Assembly: GCA_013399115.1 (NCBI GenBank)
Contig: VXAA01003158.1
Coordinates: 925,474-989,473, forward strand
Source of the DNA: Anseranas semipalmata
Lineage: Eukaryota; Chordata; Aves; Anseriformes; Anseranatidae
Direction: 5' to 3'
DNA: 64,000 nt
This document shows positions 35,175 to 48,200 of the stretch, piece after piece. A program made the position numbers and the translations under genes. A model generated the notes under the pieces. That model saw only the letters and a program-made list of their open reading frames with translations, had not been told where the DNA came from and ran no database searches. How positions within the stretch are numbered: the stretch's first letter is position 1; each line of letters opens with the position of its first letter.

Positions 35175-38100
35175 GCCGCTCCTCCTGGCTCCTCGCTGCC
35201 CGCCTCCCCAGCTCGCCGCACGGCCCCGCTCTGTGAGTTAGGTTATGAAGTGCCGTAAACATGGTTCTTTGTTTTGTCCTGCGGAAGTGAGATGTGTTCA
35301 AAGGGTTATTTGAAGAATTCTTAAGATTTTAAAATTGTACTTGGTTTTCTGAGCCCCAGTGACAAGGTTTGCAGTTCTTTCCTCTAATTGTTATAGATGC
35401 TTCATTATTTGTTGGGGAGATCTTGGAAATGGCTCTCTTGGGGTGTAGCCAAAGCAGACGCTGTGCTTTAACAGATTTAGTAAGTTGGGAGAGAGAGAAA
35501 CACTGACATTTACAAGGGCTATTCCAAATTCATATCCTAGGACCCAAGGGCAAGTTTCAAGTGCTATGAAAGAAACCCCTAGCGCTGAATGGATAACAGG
35601 GTACTTGCAGTTTCCTACTGTAATGTTGCAAGAATGTGTCAAGCTGTTACTTAGCAAATTTCATTCAGTTTGGCCGTGTTTATCTTATCTAGGTTTGTTA
35701 CAACTGAATCACTTTGTTAAAGGTATTGGGGATGGAGTAAAAAGGATAGAAGAGATGAGCTGTGAGGCTTCTGCTGTTATTTAGAAACTAATTGTTCCTA
35801 CATCAGGCTAGGAGAAAGTCATGTGGCTGGCTATTCGCAATAACACCAAGTTTTTGTACTCATAACATTAAGCTAATTTCTCCACTGAAGAAAATGGTGG
35901 TTAGTATTTAATGCAGGTTTCGTTCTAACTCTTCATCCGATTTTCCCAAAGGATGAACATGGGGTAATGTCTTTTCTCCAAAGAACTAGAAGTGCTTAAT
36001 TAATTTCTACTGAATTATGAAGTTACTTTAATACATCACGAAAATCCCATAGCTTTTTCCAAAAGCTTTATGGTGAAAATTAGGTAGCAATAAGCAAGAA
36101 CTGTATGAAACTGTACAAGACAAGTCTCCTGATTATACTGATAGGAACAGCATCGCAAGGCTAAATATAACATCATCCTAAAATGGTCAGTTGCTGCTAC
36201 AATCAAATGTCTGACACAGTGGTGGCTTATCAGAAAGGTAATGACTTAAGAGGCTATTTGAATGGGCTGATTAAACATTCCTTTCCCTGGTTTAGTGGGC
36301 AGATCTCACGTACTTGCTGGGAGTTCAGTTCATTCATTTATTTTATTTTTTAAAGCTTTTTGAGTTTACAGGAATATCAGCTGATATGGAAGTAGGATTG
36401 ATTACAATTTAAGTACAGATGATACAGCTTGTCAAGAGGCAGGGTAGCTAAGGTTGCTTTTTCCCTTGGTGGGGAAGGTGTCAATCAGCATATAGAAAAT
36501 ATAGGTTAATCATCTTAGGCTTTTTGTATTTGCAGCTAATTCCAGGTATGAGCACTGGACTTGTGCTTTTTTTTTTTTTCCTATGTTTTTCTTAGGACTC
36601 AAGCTATTTAAGATAAGTGATTACCTAAACTGTTCTTTAGCACTAATTGTTTTTCTTCCTGGTGATCTGAGAGTTTAAGGCTAACTCGATGTAGTGCTAC
36701 CAAAGCTTTAAGTTCCCTTCTGAAGGTTAAATAAGGGGTTACACGAATCAGTATAGTTCATGTAAGGGTAAGACTGTGTTATAGACGCTAGAAGCTTAAT
36801 TTGATGCTTTCTGAGGTCATCTGGCTTCAGTTTGGAAATGGATGTACATTGTTTTCGTAAAAGATATTTTCTTATTTGTAGGTGTTAATGAGGTGTGTAC
36901 TTAACTTGCCACTTCCTTTATAAAAAATAGCTACCTTCTCAGTTCAAAAGTAGTTGGTAGATATTGGGAAAACTTAGGATGAAGGTTAGTTAATGATGGA
37001 TTTAGAGAACAAGGTTATGTAAAAAAGTCATGATGCAGTGGTAGTGCCTGTTAATGCAGTAGGCTCATGATGAACAAAGGTGAATTTGAAGTAATAGCTA
37101 TATTAGCTGTCAAACTGCTGACCTTTGAGGTAATGAGAACGATGTTGGATGTTTTATTTAGAATCTTCTGAGCATTGTAGAAGAATTGTAGGAGTCGGCA
37201 TGCTTGTCAGAGACACGGTGTGAGTGAATCTTCCTAATGGTTGCTACAAGCTTATTTTATTCTTAGAGTGAATCTTTAGTGACTTTTTGACTTATGTTAG
37301 CAGTACATGAGTAGGATAGGTTTCAAAATACAGTGACAGCTTTGTTAGAAAAGTGTGCTGTGGTATCAGCCGGAATACGCGGGACCTGCCCCTTGAAACG
37401 TAAGGTACCAGCATCCTGAAGCTGTCTGGGGCTTGCCTTTGCTCCTGTCTCTTTTAGGTGGCGAACATGTATCTTTAAATGTGCTTTTACCTATTAAGAA
37501 AAGCTTTTAGAGGATAGAGAGTTGATTGGCAAACATGACAAATGTCAGCTGTATTGCACACTCAGAACTGAAGGAACTTAAATAGTACATCAGATACCAA
37601 ACATCTTTGCCAAACCTGATTTCTAACACAAAGGTATGGTCAAGACTGTTGTAATCTGCGAGGCTACCAGTATGATCTTGAGCAAATACTTTAAATCCTT
37701 GTTCCGTCCTCTCCACGTGTGGACTTTTGCTTCATGATGTGGTCCAGACTCTTCACCTGGGAGGCATGTCACCGTTCGTGGATAGCTGCCTGTGTGACTG
37801 CGGGCTGGTGACATCCTGTTAGACCAGATGTGCGTAGAAGGCGTCTTCCAGGCCTTTGTCGTTCTTCTTGCACGTGGATGTGGTGATAGCAGCTCTTGCT
37901 AGCTAACTCTTCAAGCAAGAGGATGTTTTTGCCATGTTTGTGAAGTGCTCATTGCTTGAACGCTCTTTGGCATGTCTGGTGGGAGGAGGGAACACGCTGC
38001 CTCTGGGTTTGTGCTGGCATAGCAGGTGTGCTGGCTGTTTGTTTGAATAATAGACCCTGAGATTTTGTTTTCTTCTGTTAGTATGCCTATCTTTATAATA

Positions 38101-38499
38101 CTGTTCTTTAACCTTTCCATGTTAAGGTCTTTTTTTCTGTACTCTTTGTTTTATCCTTCCCAGGACAGCTGAATTTGAAAGAAGGGTATCCCGTGGCAGC
38201 ACGTTCTGTATCTAGAAACAATTTTTCGATACTAAGGTTAGAGTAAGGTTTAGTCGACCATTTTCAGTGCTGCTAAGAGGGTGAAAATGGGCGTTTGGAG
38301 CTGTTGTACGTCACAAGCAATAACCTGCTGCTGCCACTAGCTATATTTTTCCAGTAGCTGCAATCCAATGTTTGATCCGTATTGAAACACAGCAAGAAGG
38401 TCCTTCTAGTGCTCTGAATCTTTTGCAGGATGAAATTGGCTTTACAGCTGTGTGTATTTTTTTCCTAGTTCTGACCTTCAGTCTGTCTTTCTCATTGTG

Positions 38500-39240
38500 G
38501 CAGGGAGCTTCTTCAGGCTGTCAGCTGTATCGGCCTCATCCATCGCGGCGTGCCGCTCCTCTGCACGGGCACGTCCCGTTAGCATTGGTCTGCCTGGTGC
38601 TGTCGGGACGCCGCGCAGACGAAGCTTTTGCCCGTTAGCTGGGGCGCCAGCTATCCGCTGCCCAGGAGAGGCAAGATAAAGGGTGAGCTGGCAAGCAGAC
38701 GCGTCCCTTTCGTCTTGTCATGCCTCGGGTTAAATGGGGCTGAACCAGATTTAGTGACTCTGGCCTGCTCCCTGACCTGTTCTTCGCATGGAAACACAAC
38801 TGCCCCCTCAAGCTAACAAGTCTGGAAGCGTGAGAATCCATGTAACATCATATATTACAGACACCACATCTTTTTTTCAGTCCTGAGCTATGCATCTCAC
38901 CACCTCGTCACCTATTTTCTTCTCTTAACGACGCTTCGTTAGTATTTTAGACGTTTTGGCATGCGAAGTCGATGCTTACCCGTGACATCCCCGAAGCCCA
39001 CCCGGCTGGCTGAGCAGCGCCGTAGGGGCACCGTGCAGCGGAGGCATTTGCTGTTGCATCAGGTAGCGTTATAGTCCTTGCACAGACGTAGTTCTTTGCA
39101 TCTTATCTGAGAACCCTGCCCAGTAAACAGCATGGAATTCTGTTTATCCAGCTCGGCAAGATAAAGGCCTGAGTTGATGCCGCGAGGATTTAGACCGATA
39201 CTACCGGACCGTTTTCCGTATTCATGTGGGGAGCGTTAAA
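38500..39240. promoter_or_regulatory. CpG-retaining intronic patch with GATA-type motifs
   Basis: A segment with many more CpGs than the surrounding intron. GGCAAGATAAAGG occurs at 38670-38682 and again at 39155-39167, each with an AGATAA GATA core. CTTATCT at 39102-39108 and TTATCC at 39144-39149 add reverse-orientation cores. This is compatible with an intronic enhancer. Function is inferred only. Confidence 0.25.
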
Positions 39241-42200
39241 CCACTCCTTTCTGTATTCTTTCATCTCTTGGGTTTTGAACTGCTGCATGTTTTTCACTTG
39301 AATCACTTTGTTGGTTTACCTTTAACAGTTTCCTCTTAAAACACTAATTCATATAGGATTACTAATTTGCTTGCTTTTTGAATGAGCTTACTGTGCAAGA
39401 GTGATTGTTATCTGCTGTTTTGAGGTAATGGGTATGTATCACACTGGTTTTCTCATGTAATTTTCCCAGCAGATTTTTTTTATTAGTTAGAACTGAGATA
39501 CAGATTGCTGATTTCAAGACTTGAAAATACTTTTTTTATTTTTAATTTTTTTTAATTTTCTAGTCTGTTTACTTGCTTGAACTTTAATCCTCTAGACTGG
39601 CTTTCAGTTTTCTTGTTCAGAGTAATAGGGACTTTCTTGGTGGTATAATCAAATAGCTTCATTATTTGTGTTTGTTGCTTTTTCTTTTTTCTTTTTCTCA
39701 AAGTATTCTGTGATGTGCTTCTCTAAATTGGATTTTTCCCTCTTCAACCAAACTTCATTTTTTTTTCTTCTTCTGGTATATCAAATCTGGGAAAGATTGC
39801 CTTGATAAACCTGGATAAATTAGGAAGTGGTCCTGAGGGGAGGTGGTCTACTGTTCTGCCCTTTTTCTTTGCTTTTATTTACATATGCAGAGACTGAACT
39901 GTATTGCATTTCTTATCAGATACACTTTGACTTTACTATTATTTCTGCAGTCATTTGGTCCAGGTTGGGAAAATCATAGCGTGCTCCTTTTAACTGATTG
40001 CTGTTTGAAACAAGTTTGCAGGCCTTCAGGACCAAAGTTTTCTAGAATTCTGTTTTACTCTCAGGTCTTTTAGATGTATGCTATATGATAAGGGCTTCGG
40101 ATCCTTTTGAGTGCTTCTTTGCTTGTTTGTCAGTTTTTGTTAGCCTTGCAATAAACTTCACTACCTTGGTAAAGTAAATGCATGCAGGTCATTGTGTTGG
40201 GAGTCAAGTTAATTTGTATGCTGCTGTAAAGACAAACATTTCACAATTAAAATTGATTTTTTTTTTTTACTTCTGTTAGCTTATTTAGCTGCTTAGAAAA
40301 ATGTACGATTACTTACACTTTTTTGGGGGGGAAAAATAATCTAATTGGAATGAATTCACTGGTTTGGGGAAAGAGAGCAGGTGGCTTCTGTGCTGGCTGG
40401 ATCAGCCAAGCTGAGCCTTCCAGACAGTGGGATAAGCAGATTTTTTTTGTTCAGGTAGCTGGCACTCCTGCATGGTCTGAGCTACTGGCGTGAGGAGTTG
40501 CCAGTCATTTTAAGTTCGTGGGCAATGATGAATCAGGTTGTCTTCTGAGTGAGAGTACCGGTTTGTTTTACTGCCTTGTAACTCTTCCGCTCTTGTTTAA
40601 ACTTACTTTCCTACTTAGGTTTCTTTAAAAAGCAGCCCTGTTTGTCATACAGTGCTGTAGGTTGTGTGCTACAGTGCCTGGATGCCTCTGCCTCCCATCT
40701 GACGGTTAATGTGAGGTCCATTTTCCACCTTCTCAGGAGTTTTTCAGCTACAGTCAGTTTGGAGGGTAACGCAACTTTGTTCAAGTCATCTGGGTATCTG
40801 TAGCTTTTCCTTACTGTGACCAGTTCTCCGTGGTAGCTGTTAGCATTTCAGGCTGGGGTGGCATCTCTAGCGTAGCTGGAGCTGGTCATGGGTCGTGGTC
40901 AAGTTAAACACTGTGTTTGGCAGCGTGCTTTCCCTGGTGGGAATTTGAGCACTAGCTCTGAAGGGCCTGGCATCAGTCGGTGCAATCGTTAAGAGAAATG
41001 TTCACTTAAAGTGAAAAATACCGTGTTTTCTTGCCGTGTGTTGTGGTGTTTTTTTTTTTGTCTGGTCCTAATCCATGCAAGTGAAAACCTGGTATTCAGA
41101 GAAACATGAATGTATGATGATGATCTTGATACTTCAATGGAAAATGGTAGCTTGATTTGGTAGTAACTGAAAATTAGCCCTAAATGTAGGAAGGTTTGCA
41201 TTGTTTAGTAATAATTTAGATTTTAGACTGTTTTCTGAAAGAATTTGAAATAAAAGCTCAAAGCTTTTCTGTATAGAATGAGTATAATCTTGTCGAATTA
41301 ACGAATAATCTAGACTGACATTAGTATAGAGAAGTCAACATTTAATATTTTCTTCAATCGGATAGTGATGAGGATTAGAGACTGAAGATATCCTGGAATA
41401 TCGTGGCCTCAATTGAAAGACCAGGTAATGCCAAATTTCTGGCTTCTGACAGTGAGTCTGAGAAATGATAACCCCCTGCATGACTAGTCGTGGAATTTCA
41501 GGATATTCTTGCAGTATTTAAAGGCTTACAGTTTACTGCTGGCACGGATCTATTCCAGTGGCGAAAATCAGTCTGTGCTGACTCTCACGGAGACATCTAC
41601 CAGACTCATCTCCCTCTGGAAAAAAAAATCCTTGTGTGATTGAAGGAGAATAATGTGTTGCGTTGCCAGCGCGGTGTTGCTCTTGATGACAGTTGTAACA
41701 GATCTGAGCTGTAGCTTCCAGTGCATCGAATGCAGGAAGATAAAAAACGGGCCTCTCAGGCAAACGGTTACATAGCAGAATTCCTTGGCTCAAGAGCATT
41801 GAAGCCAAAAGTTTCTTGGCGTTCTGACTGCATTCCTTTTCCAGTATGTGCTCAGAATAACTTAGGACTTTTTGGAGCAGAAGTGGGACAAACTTTTGAA
41901 TGTAGATATAAAAGTCTATGCTCAGTTTAGCTGTTCAGCTGCACCTTTGAAAGTGCATTCGTTTTTGATAAAATTGCTGTTTGTTAGTGGGCTGTAATCC
42001 TTTTTCTCTGATTCAAGTAATCCAGAAAGCCTGTAATGCTTAAACAAAAGCAGATGCTACTGATTAAGTTGTTTGTTCATTTTGAATGTTATGCTTGTGT
42101 TGGGAGAGAAGAAGAGTTTCTGTGCAAGTTGGTGTTACAGCATAAATGCATTTGACCTTTTTTGGTCCTAATTGGAATCGCTTTGGGTTTGTTATTGGGT

Positions 42201-42901
42201 TTGGCTTAGGAAAATGGACCTTAATGAAAGCCACAGTCCTGGGCTATGCCTTAAAAGTTTAATCTATTTTTGTTCAGTCCTGTGACTTCAAAGCAGTTTT
42301 GCTTTGGGTTCCAGATGGACTAAGATTTCACTTGTAGTACAACAAGCAAAAGTGCTTTCTGAATTTGAGATTGGTTTTAGTTGCAATTTTTAAGTCTTCC
42401 ACTGGAAATAAAACTCTACGGTGGAATTATACGTATGAGAGAAGACATGGGTCCGTACAAGATGAGACCTCTGGCAATGTACGTCATGTTGCACTAGCTC
42501 TGCTCTCTGAGTTTGGGGTCAGAAGCGCTAAAAGAAATGGGGAGTGAGGAGAGCTGCTCTTGACTCGGTCGCATCCTGGCTCCTGAGTGAAGCAGGCTGA
42601 AGGCACGGGAAGCGTGGCAGCGGGTGGCAGATCCCAGGAGTCCTTTCAGAACAGCGAAGCGCCTTAAGGATGGCGTTGTGAGCTCAGGGAACCCACATTC
42701 CTCTCGTACGGGGAACGTGTGATAGCTTTTCCACCCGAGGAAGTGAGGTAAAGCTTGACTGAACAGGGGATGCACACCTATGCTATTACTGCATGTGCTT
42801 TGGTTTAAGTGGCATCGCTGAAGTTGCTGTGAAACTTGAAGGCGGAGATTGATTCTGAATCAAAGAATCATTTCTGCTTCAAAGTGTGAATTAGCCTGGG
42901 C

Positions 42902-42929
42902 AGTAATATATATATATGTATATATTACT
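42902..42929. repeat. AT-rich perfect hairpin
   Basis: AGTAATATATA (42902-42912) is the exact reverse complement of TATATATTACT (42919-42929), with a 6-base loop. Confidence 0.85.
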
Positions 42930-45123
42930 TAGATGGGATGAAGTGGTGTCTTTTTCAATATTGTTTTTCAAGGGAAGACAAGATCTTGTGTGTGTTGAGG
43001 ATGCTTGGGGGGGGGAAGGTAGAGAAGTATAAATCTACATTGGTGTAATTATCCTGCAGGAAGTGTCTGTTCCAGTGTAAACACAGTAACTACTTTAGTG
43101 GAAAATTCTGAAATATATATGCAATCTGAAGGGGATGGGCATTGTGGTTAAATATTAACATCCGTAAAAACATACAGCTGTTGGAAATACACTGCAGAGT
43201 GAAGTCTTTCTTCATGTTAGCATGTTGTGAGGTAGGAACACATTCATCCACATAGCAGCTAGAATCCTTACAACTGTTATATGCACAACAGAAAATTGTG
43301 TGTTGAGCTGGTATAAAGCGAAATGCCCAGAGTAACCAAAACTGTTCTCTCCTTTTAGTAGGTGCTTTTAGAATTCAGTCTGGCAGACACTGAGAAGTCA
43401 CGTGCCAGCTTCTAAGGCAATCTAATATCATTAATTAGCTAAAAGTTTTACTTTCTTTCCCAAGAAAAAGGAGGCACTTCGTAACTTAGACAAAACAAAA
43501 CAAAAAACCACCAACTTTTCTTCTTTCGAATCCTCATTAGTGAAGCTAGTAAAGGTTTGAAGAAAAATGGCTCTGTATATTCTTCACAACAAAGCGTAAA
43601 CTTGAGGCAACATAGATCAGTTTATGATTCCTCATGTCCTGGTATTTCTAGGCAACTTATCTGTGGAAAGGCATTTGAGTTTTTAAAAAAATAGCTTTTT
43701 GAATTTAAGACACTTTCACTGAAAAACTTTATTTTCCCAATCTTTGAAAATCCTGCTGTTAGTCTTTTTAACTTGCACAGTCTGTCTTCATTCTCCCCAC
43801 TGGGGCCCCTGCTCAGTGCATGGCTGGGAACTGGCAGAGAATTGAAGAAAAAGCAATTCCTTTGCATGAGTGCCTAAACTCTTCTGTATTTTTTTAAGAT
43901 GGATCTCTACCAGTCAATGCCCAGGCCTTGTATTCAGCCCTTCCAGTTGTGACTACCCCATGTTTAGTAAACGTAATTGTTCTGTGTGCTTTCTCAGAGG
44001 AGTACAGCCAGGGTATCTTACGATGTTTTAAAACAGCCTAGGAAACGGGTAATAGTAATGATGAAAGAATTAGCTTGGTCTTGAGAATTTTACTGATTAA
44101 AATTATTCTTGGAAATGTTCTAATAATAATAAGCAGGATCCTATAATTTTTTTAACATAAAGTATGTGTCAAGATAATCTGACGTACGGCAGTCTTAAGT
44201 ACTGAACCAGTTTTCTATTCAAAGGCTCAAATTTTATAGCAGGATTCGAGGTTTCCAGTGTCTAATTCTAGCCCACTAAAAACTAAAATTTTCCAACTCA
44301 GTGATACGTACTTCATTGTCAGAGCAATCATGAGATGTGTGCCATCGCCGGGTGCCCTGGAGTGGCCTACTGTTGTTATGCAATAGACCTTTGTTGTGGT
44401 AGGACAAAGACTTGTTGATAAATTGCTTGTAAAAACTGTCTTTGGAATGTTACTGCATTGGCAGCTAGGTCCTAAATACTTCGTTACATCCTTTCTTACA
44501 ACACCTGCAGTACAATAAAGATTCATAGCTCCTGGTTGCAGTTGGCTCGCTGCAGAACTACACAGTGAGATAAGCAATAAATTGGAAGATGACTGTAGTT
44601 AATTAGCTGTGCCTTGTAGAAGAAGGAATAAAGAATAAATCCAAAGAACAATATTGACATTGGAAAACTGATGTCAAAAGTGTGGCTGCTCAGACTGTAA
44701 ATTTCACTGTAATAAAATCCTAGTTATGTCTGCTACAAAAAAAAAATCCCTGAAAGATCGAAGTATAAAAACCATAGAAACAAAATGACATGGAAGTCCA
44801 GGCACACCCTTCCCAGTATAGGAAATGTGTTTAAAGATTCCGAGGGTGCTTATCTTTGTGCATTATATGGAGATACCTTCAGGATATCTGTTCAAGGTGC
44901 ATCAGCTGGACTTTGAGAGCAAAGGAGTGTTCCTGCAAGGTAATACTAGGTTTGACTGTAAGCTTGTTGGGTCTTTAGAAGAGCTAGTGATGTGAAGGCA
45001 GTACAGGCAATGAAGTCTGTGATTTGTTACCGAGTCTGTCTTTAAACATCTTCCAGTAATTGTGAGCATGTGTAGATGGCACAGTCCTACCTTCTAATAG
45101 TTGTGGTCTGTTCTCTTCTGCAG

Positions 45124-45233
45124 GCTGGCAGTGATGGTGAAAGCATAGGAAACTGTCCCTTTTCTCAGAGGCTGTTCATGATACTTTGGCTGAAGGGAGT
45201 GGTGTTCAGTGTCACAACAGTTGACCTGAAGAG
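45124..45233 (+). CDS. CLIC4: CLIC4 exon 2, 110 nt: redox motif and putative membrane segment
   Basis: Preceded by TGTTCTCTTCTGCAG and followed by AGAG|GTAAGA. It encodes [19 protein letters not shown], then [17 protein letters not shown] and part of Arg, matching human CLIC4 without a difference as I recall it. The Cys of NCPFS is the glutathione/redox cysteine. It enters in phase 0 and leaves in phase 2. Confidence 0.97.
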
Positions 45234-48200
45234 GTAAGAAATATTTGGCTTATCTGAAAAGCAAGAGTACAGTTGGTGTAACAAATACTTGTCTGGGGCT
45301 TCTACGTCTCGCATGGCTTATTTTCTGAAATTAAAAAAAAAAAAAGTCCTCAGACGTACTAAGCGACAACCTTGATGTAAACGTTATGGGCAGTTGTAAT
45401 CAAAAATAGTTGGTTGGATAAATTCTGTTGAATTTGTTAAATGATGCTGCTCTTCTGTAAGACTAAAAAACCAATATGAAGATTCTTATAACTGGATACT
45501 GAATCTTAATAACTTCCCATTGAGACCCCACAAGTGGAGACTGCTGGATGAATATTTTAGATCAACAAATCTTTGATCAAATTTCTAATGAATATTGGAT
45601 AACTGTCACAAATGATGTGCAGCCTGCTCCTCTCTTTCAAGATTTTAAGGTAGTATTGCTTATTATGCAATAAGAATAAATAAATGTCACAATGCTGTAT
45701 GTCACCTAAACTCTGACTTCTCTATCTATGAAATGAATACCTTAGTGGATAAGAAGCATGAGATGTGAATCCAGGAATCTTGATTTCCTAAGGTTGGATG
45801 GACTTTTATTAGAAGCGGTGATGCTAAATTCAGCAGAGGCCTTGTATTTGTTTTTGATGTGAAGTAATGTTTTCACAGCACTAATGTAATGTTGGTCGCT
45901 GTACTCTCTGGAGAGAGGAGAGGCTGCTAGTGCTTGCAAACCTTATGTTCAGAAATAAAGCTAATAGAAGTACACAGAGTTCTCCAATGAATCAACTGTA
46001 AAATGTGTAATCCCTGCTAGACTTAACCGCTCCTAACTTTTTTTTTGAAGGAGGTGACTTGTGCTTTTTCTTCAAGAAATAACGCATCCTCTGCTCTCCC
46101 CCTCCATTTTGACTGACAATACTGGTTTTCAGTGTACCAGTGTTACTTAATTCCTTGCTGCTGCTTCAGTGCTGGCAACTAGTGTTAAATATTTCTGTGT
46201 GCAATAAGACTGAGGCAGACCACTCAAAGGGGTAAAAAGCAGCTTTTGTCAATTGTTTGCATTTGTAGCAGCTTTAAAATTTTCTTCTGGCTGATGTGGG
46301 ATATTACTGCAAATGTAATTATTACTACCAGCACACACAAACCAAATATATCTTCCACGTAGCACTGCATGTGGTTTGTGGAAACCTCAGGAGTAGAGCT
46401 TGTACTTGTGTGTCGTTTGTGGGTTTTGGACCTCCTTTGCTTTTAATGATGGCGTCACTTAACCTTTTGCAGTCATCTGGGGAAAAATTAGAAAAAGGTT
46501 AGAAGAACCATTTTATATTTTGAAGCATTAGTACTGCTGAACCAGTCTGAGGAATACCATTAAAATGCCAAATATCCCTGTTGCATTGGCTTTATTTGGC
46601 TTCCTTTGGCAACTTTGAGTTAATTGGATGGGGGCATGGGATGTAAAACTAATGTTTAGAATATAAATTGGTTGCAGATGTTTAAAATTGTCCTTTCTTA
46701 CACAAGAGAAAGCTTTCTTTCAGGTTTTCTTTTTTTATGCTGGGAAGAGGAAAACACAAAATGAGGGCAAAATTCAAAAACTGCACAGGAATAGGTCAAA
46801 TGAACTCTTTTTTGTTGCACGCTGGTGAAGGAAAAGAGGGACCACTGAAGCTAATTCAGATTTGAATAGATGATGATGCAGACTTGATTCCTTTTAGGCT
46901 TTAAATAAAGCTTCAGGAAAAAAACAAAAACAAACCAACATTCTGAATTGTCTAATACCTAGTTACAGTGTAGTGTAGCTTGTAGAATGTCAAGTTCAGC
47001 AAACTGCTCAAGTGGAAATGTTTTATGATGGTATTTTTTCCCGTTAGCACTACCAGAATGATAATAGGTGCTAGTCTTTGCCTTAGTACTTCTAATATTG
47101 TCACAGGAAACTGATTTCACAAGTTCATTGTTCAAGCCAATTACTCTTCTTTTTTTTTTTTTTTTTTCTTGTTATAGGAAAGACATGAACTTGTTCAAGA
47201 GCTGGGTAGTAATGTTTTAGCATCTGAATTTATTTTACTAGCCAAAAAAACAAGTTTACTTCCAAAGCATGTTTCAGCCTCAGTGTAATTTCTGCTCAGC
47301 AGTTAGGCAAGCTCTGTTTGTGAGGCTTAAAAGGTCAGGGTTGGATACAAAAGCTCAGAAGCTAACTTGGGACGCAGGAAAAAATGTGTCTGATTTGGTT
47401 GACTTTATGTCATATATTTTTCCCTTCCATACTTGCATTGAGCATCATACTGTGCTAACAAAAGAACATTTTGCAGTCCTCAGCTCTACTCTTAGGACAA
47501 AATACGCACATAGGCAAACGAAGAGGGAAGTATGGCTCTTTCAAAGAAATAATGCATTTCTTGCTTCTGTTCAGTCAGACAGAGCCTTTATTCTTCCCCT
47601 TCGCAAAAGCAGCATTTCAGTGATCAGAGGTCTGGCTTGTTCCTGGTGACCAGAGCCAGAGTTACAGTGCATAAACCAGTTACAGTACATAGTTGGGCTT
47701 GTCACAACATTCAGGGCCAGGCTGTATTCAGTTAAGTTTTGAAATCCTATTTTAAACATCTTGATTGTGTAGTTTTACAATTACGTTGATAGACAAAGAT
47801 TAAATAAAGAGATCAGTAAATATTAAAGACTGCCCAGAGGTGAATGCAACTTCAGCAATGTACAATGCTGCTTAGGAACTGGAGACAAGTTTCTTTTTTT
47901 TGTTGTCGTTGTTTTCTTTTCTTTTTTTCCTGGCATTTTTTTAAGTTCCTCTTCAGACACTCATTTCATTACTTGTCTAACTTATACATCACAGTAGAGC
48001 ATATTACATTTGGGGGCTGGCTTCTGTCTGATTTTCAAGAAATTATTCAAACACTGATTGTTATGCTGGTTTGTGGCAAAGCCATGAGATGTTTATAACT
48101 ATTCTATAGCTGAACTCTGATGTTAAAGAGTTTGCCCGTTTAATTAGCTAGTGATAGCCAGATCTTTAAGTATGTGGTCCTACCTCCAAATACCACAGCA

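Larger units (their letters stand above)
28691..45123 (+). other. Presumed CLIC4 intron 1
   Basis: About 16.4 kb, mostly AT-rich, between the CpG island and CLIC4 exon 2. It contains T-runs (about 31551-31572), a candidate alternative exon at 35076-35112, a minisatellite at 35133-35174, a CpG/GATA patch at 38500-39240 and an AT hairpin at 42902-42929. No other coding exon is recognised. Confidence 0.65.
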
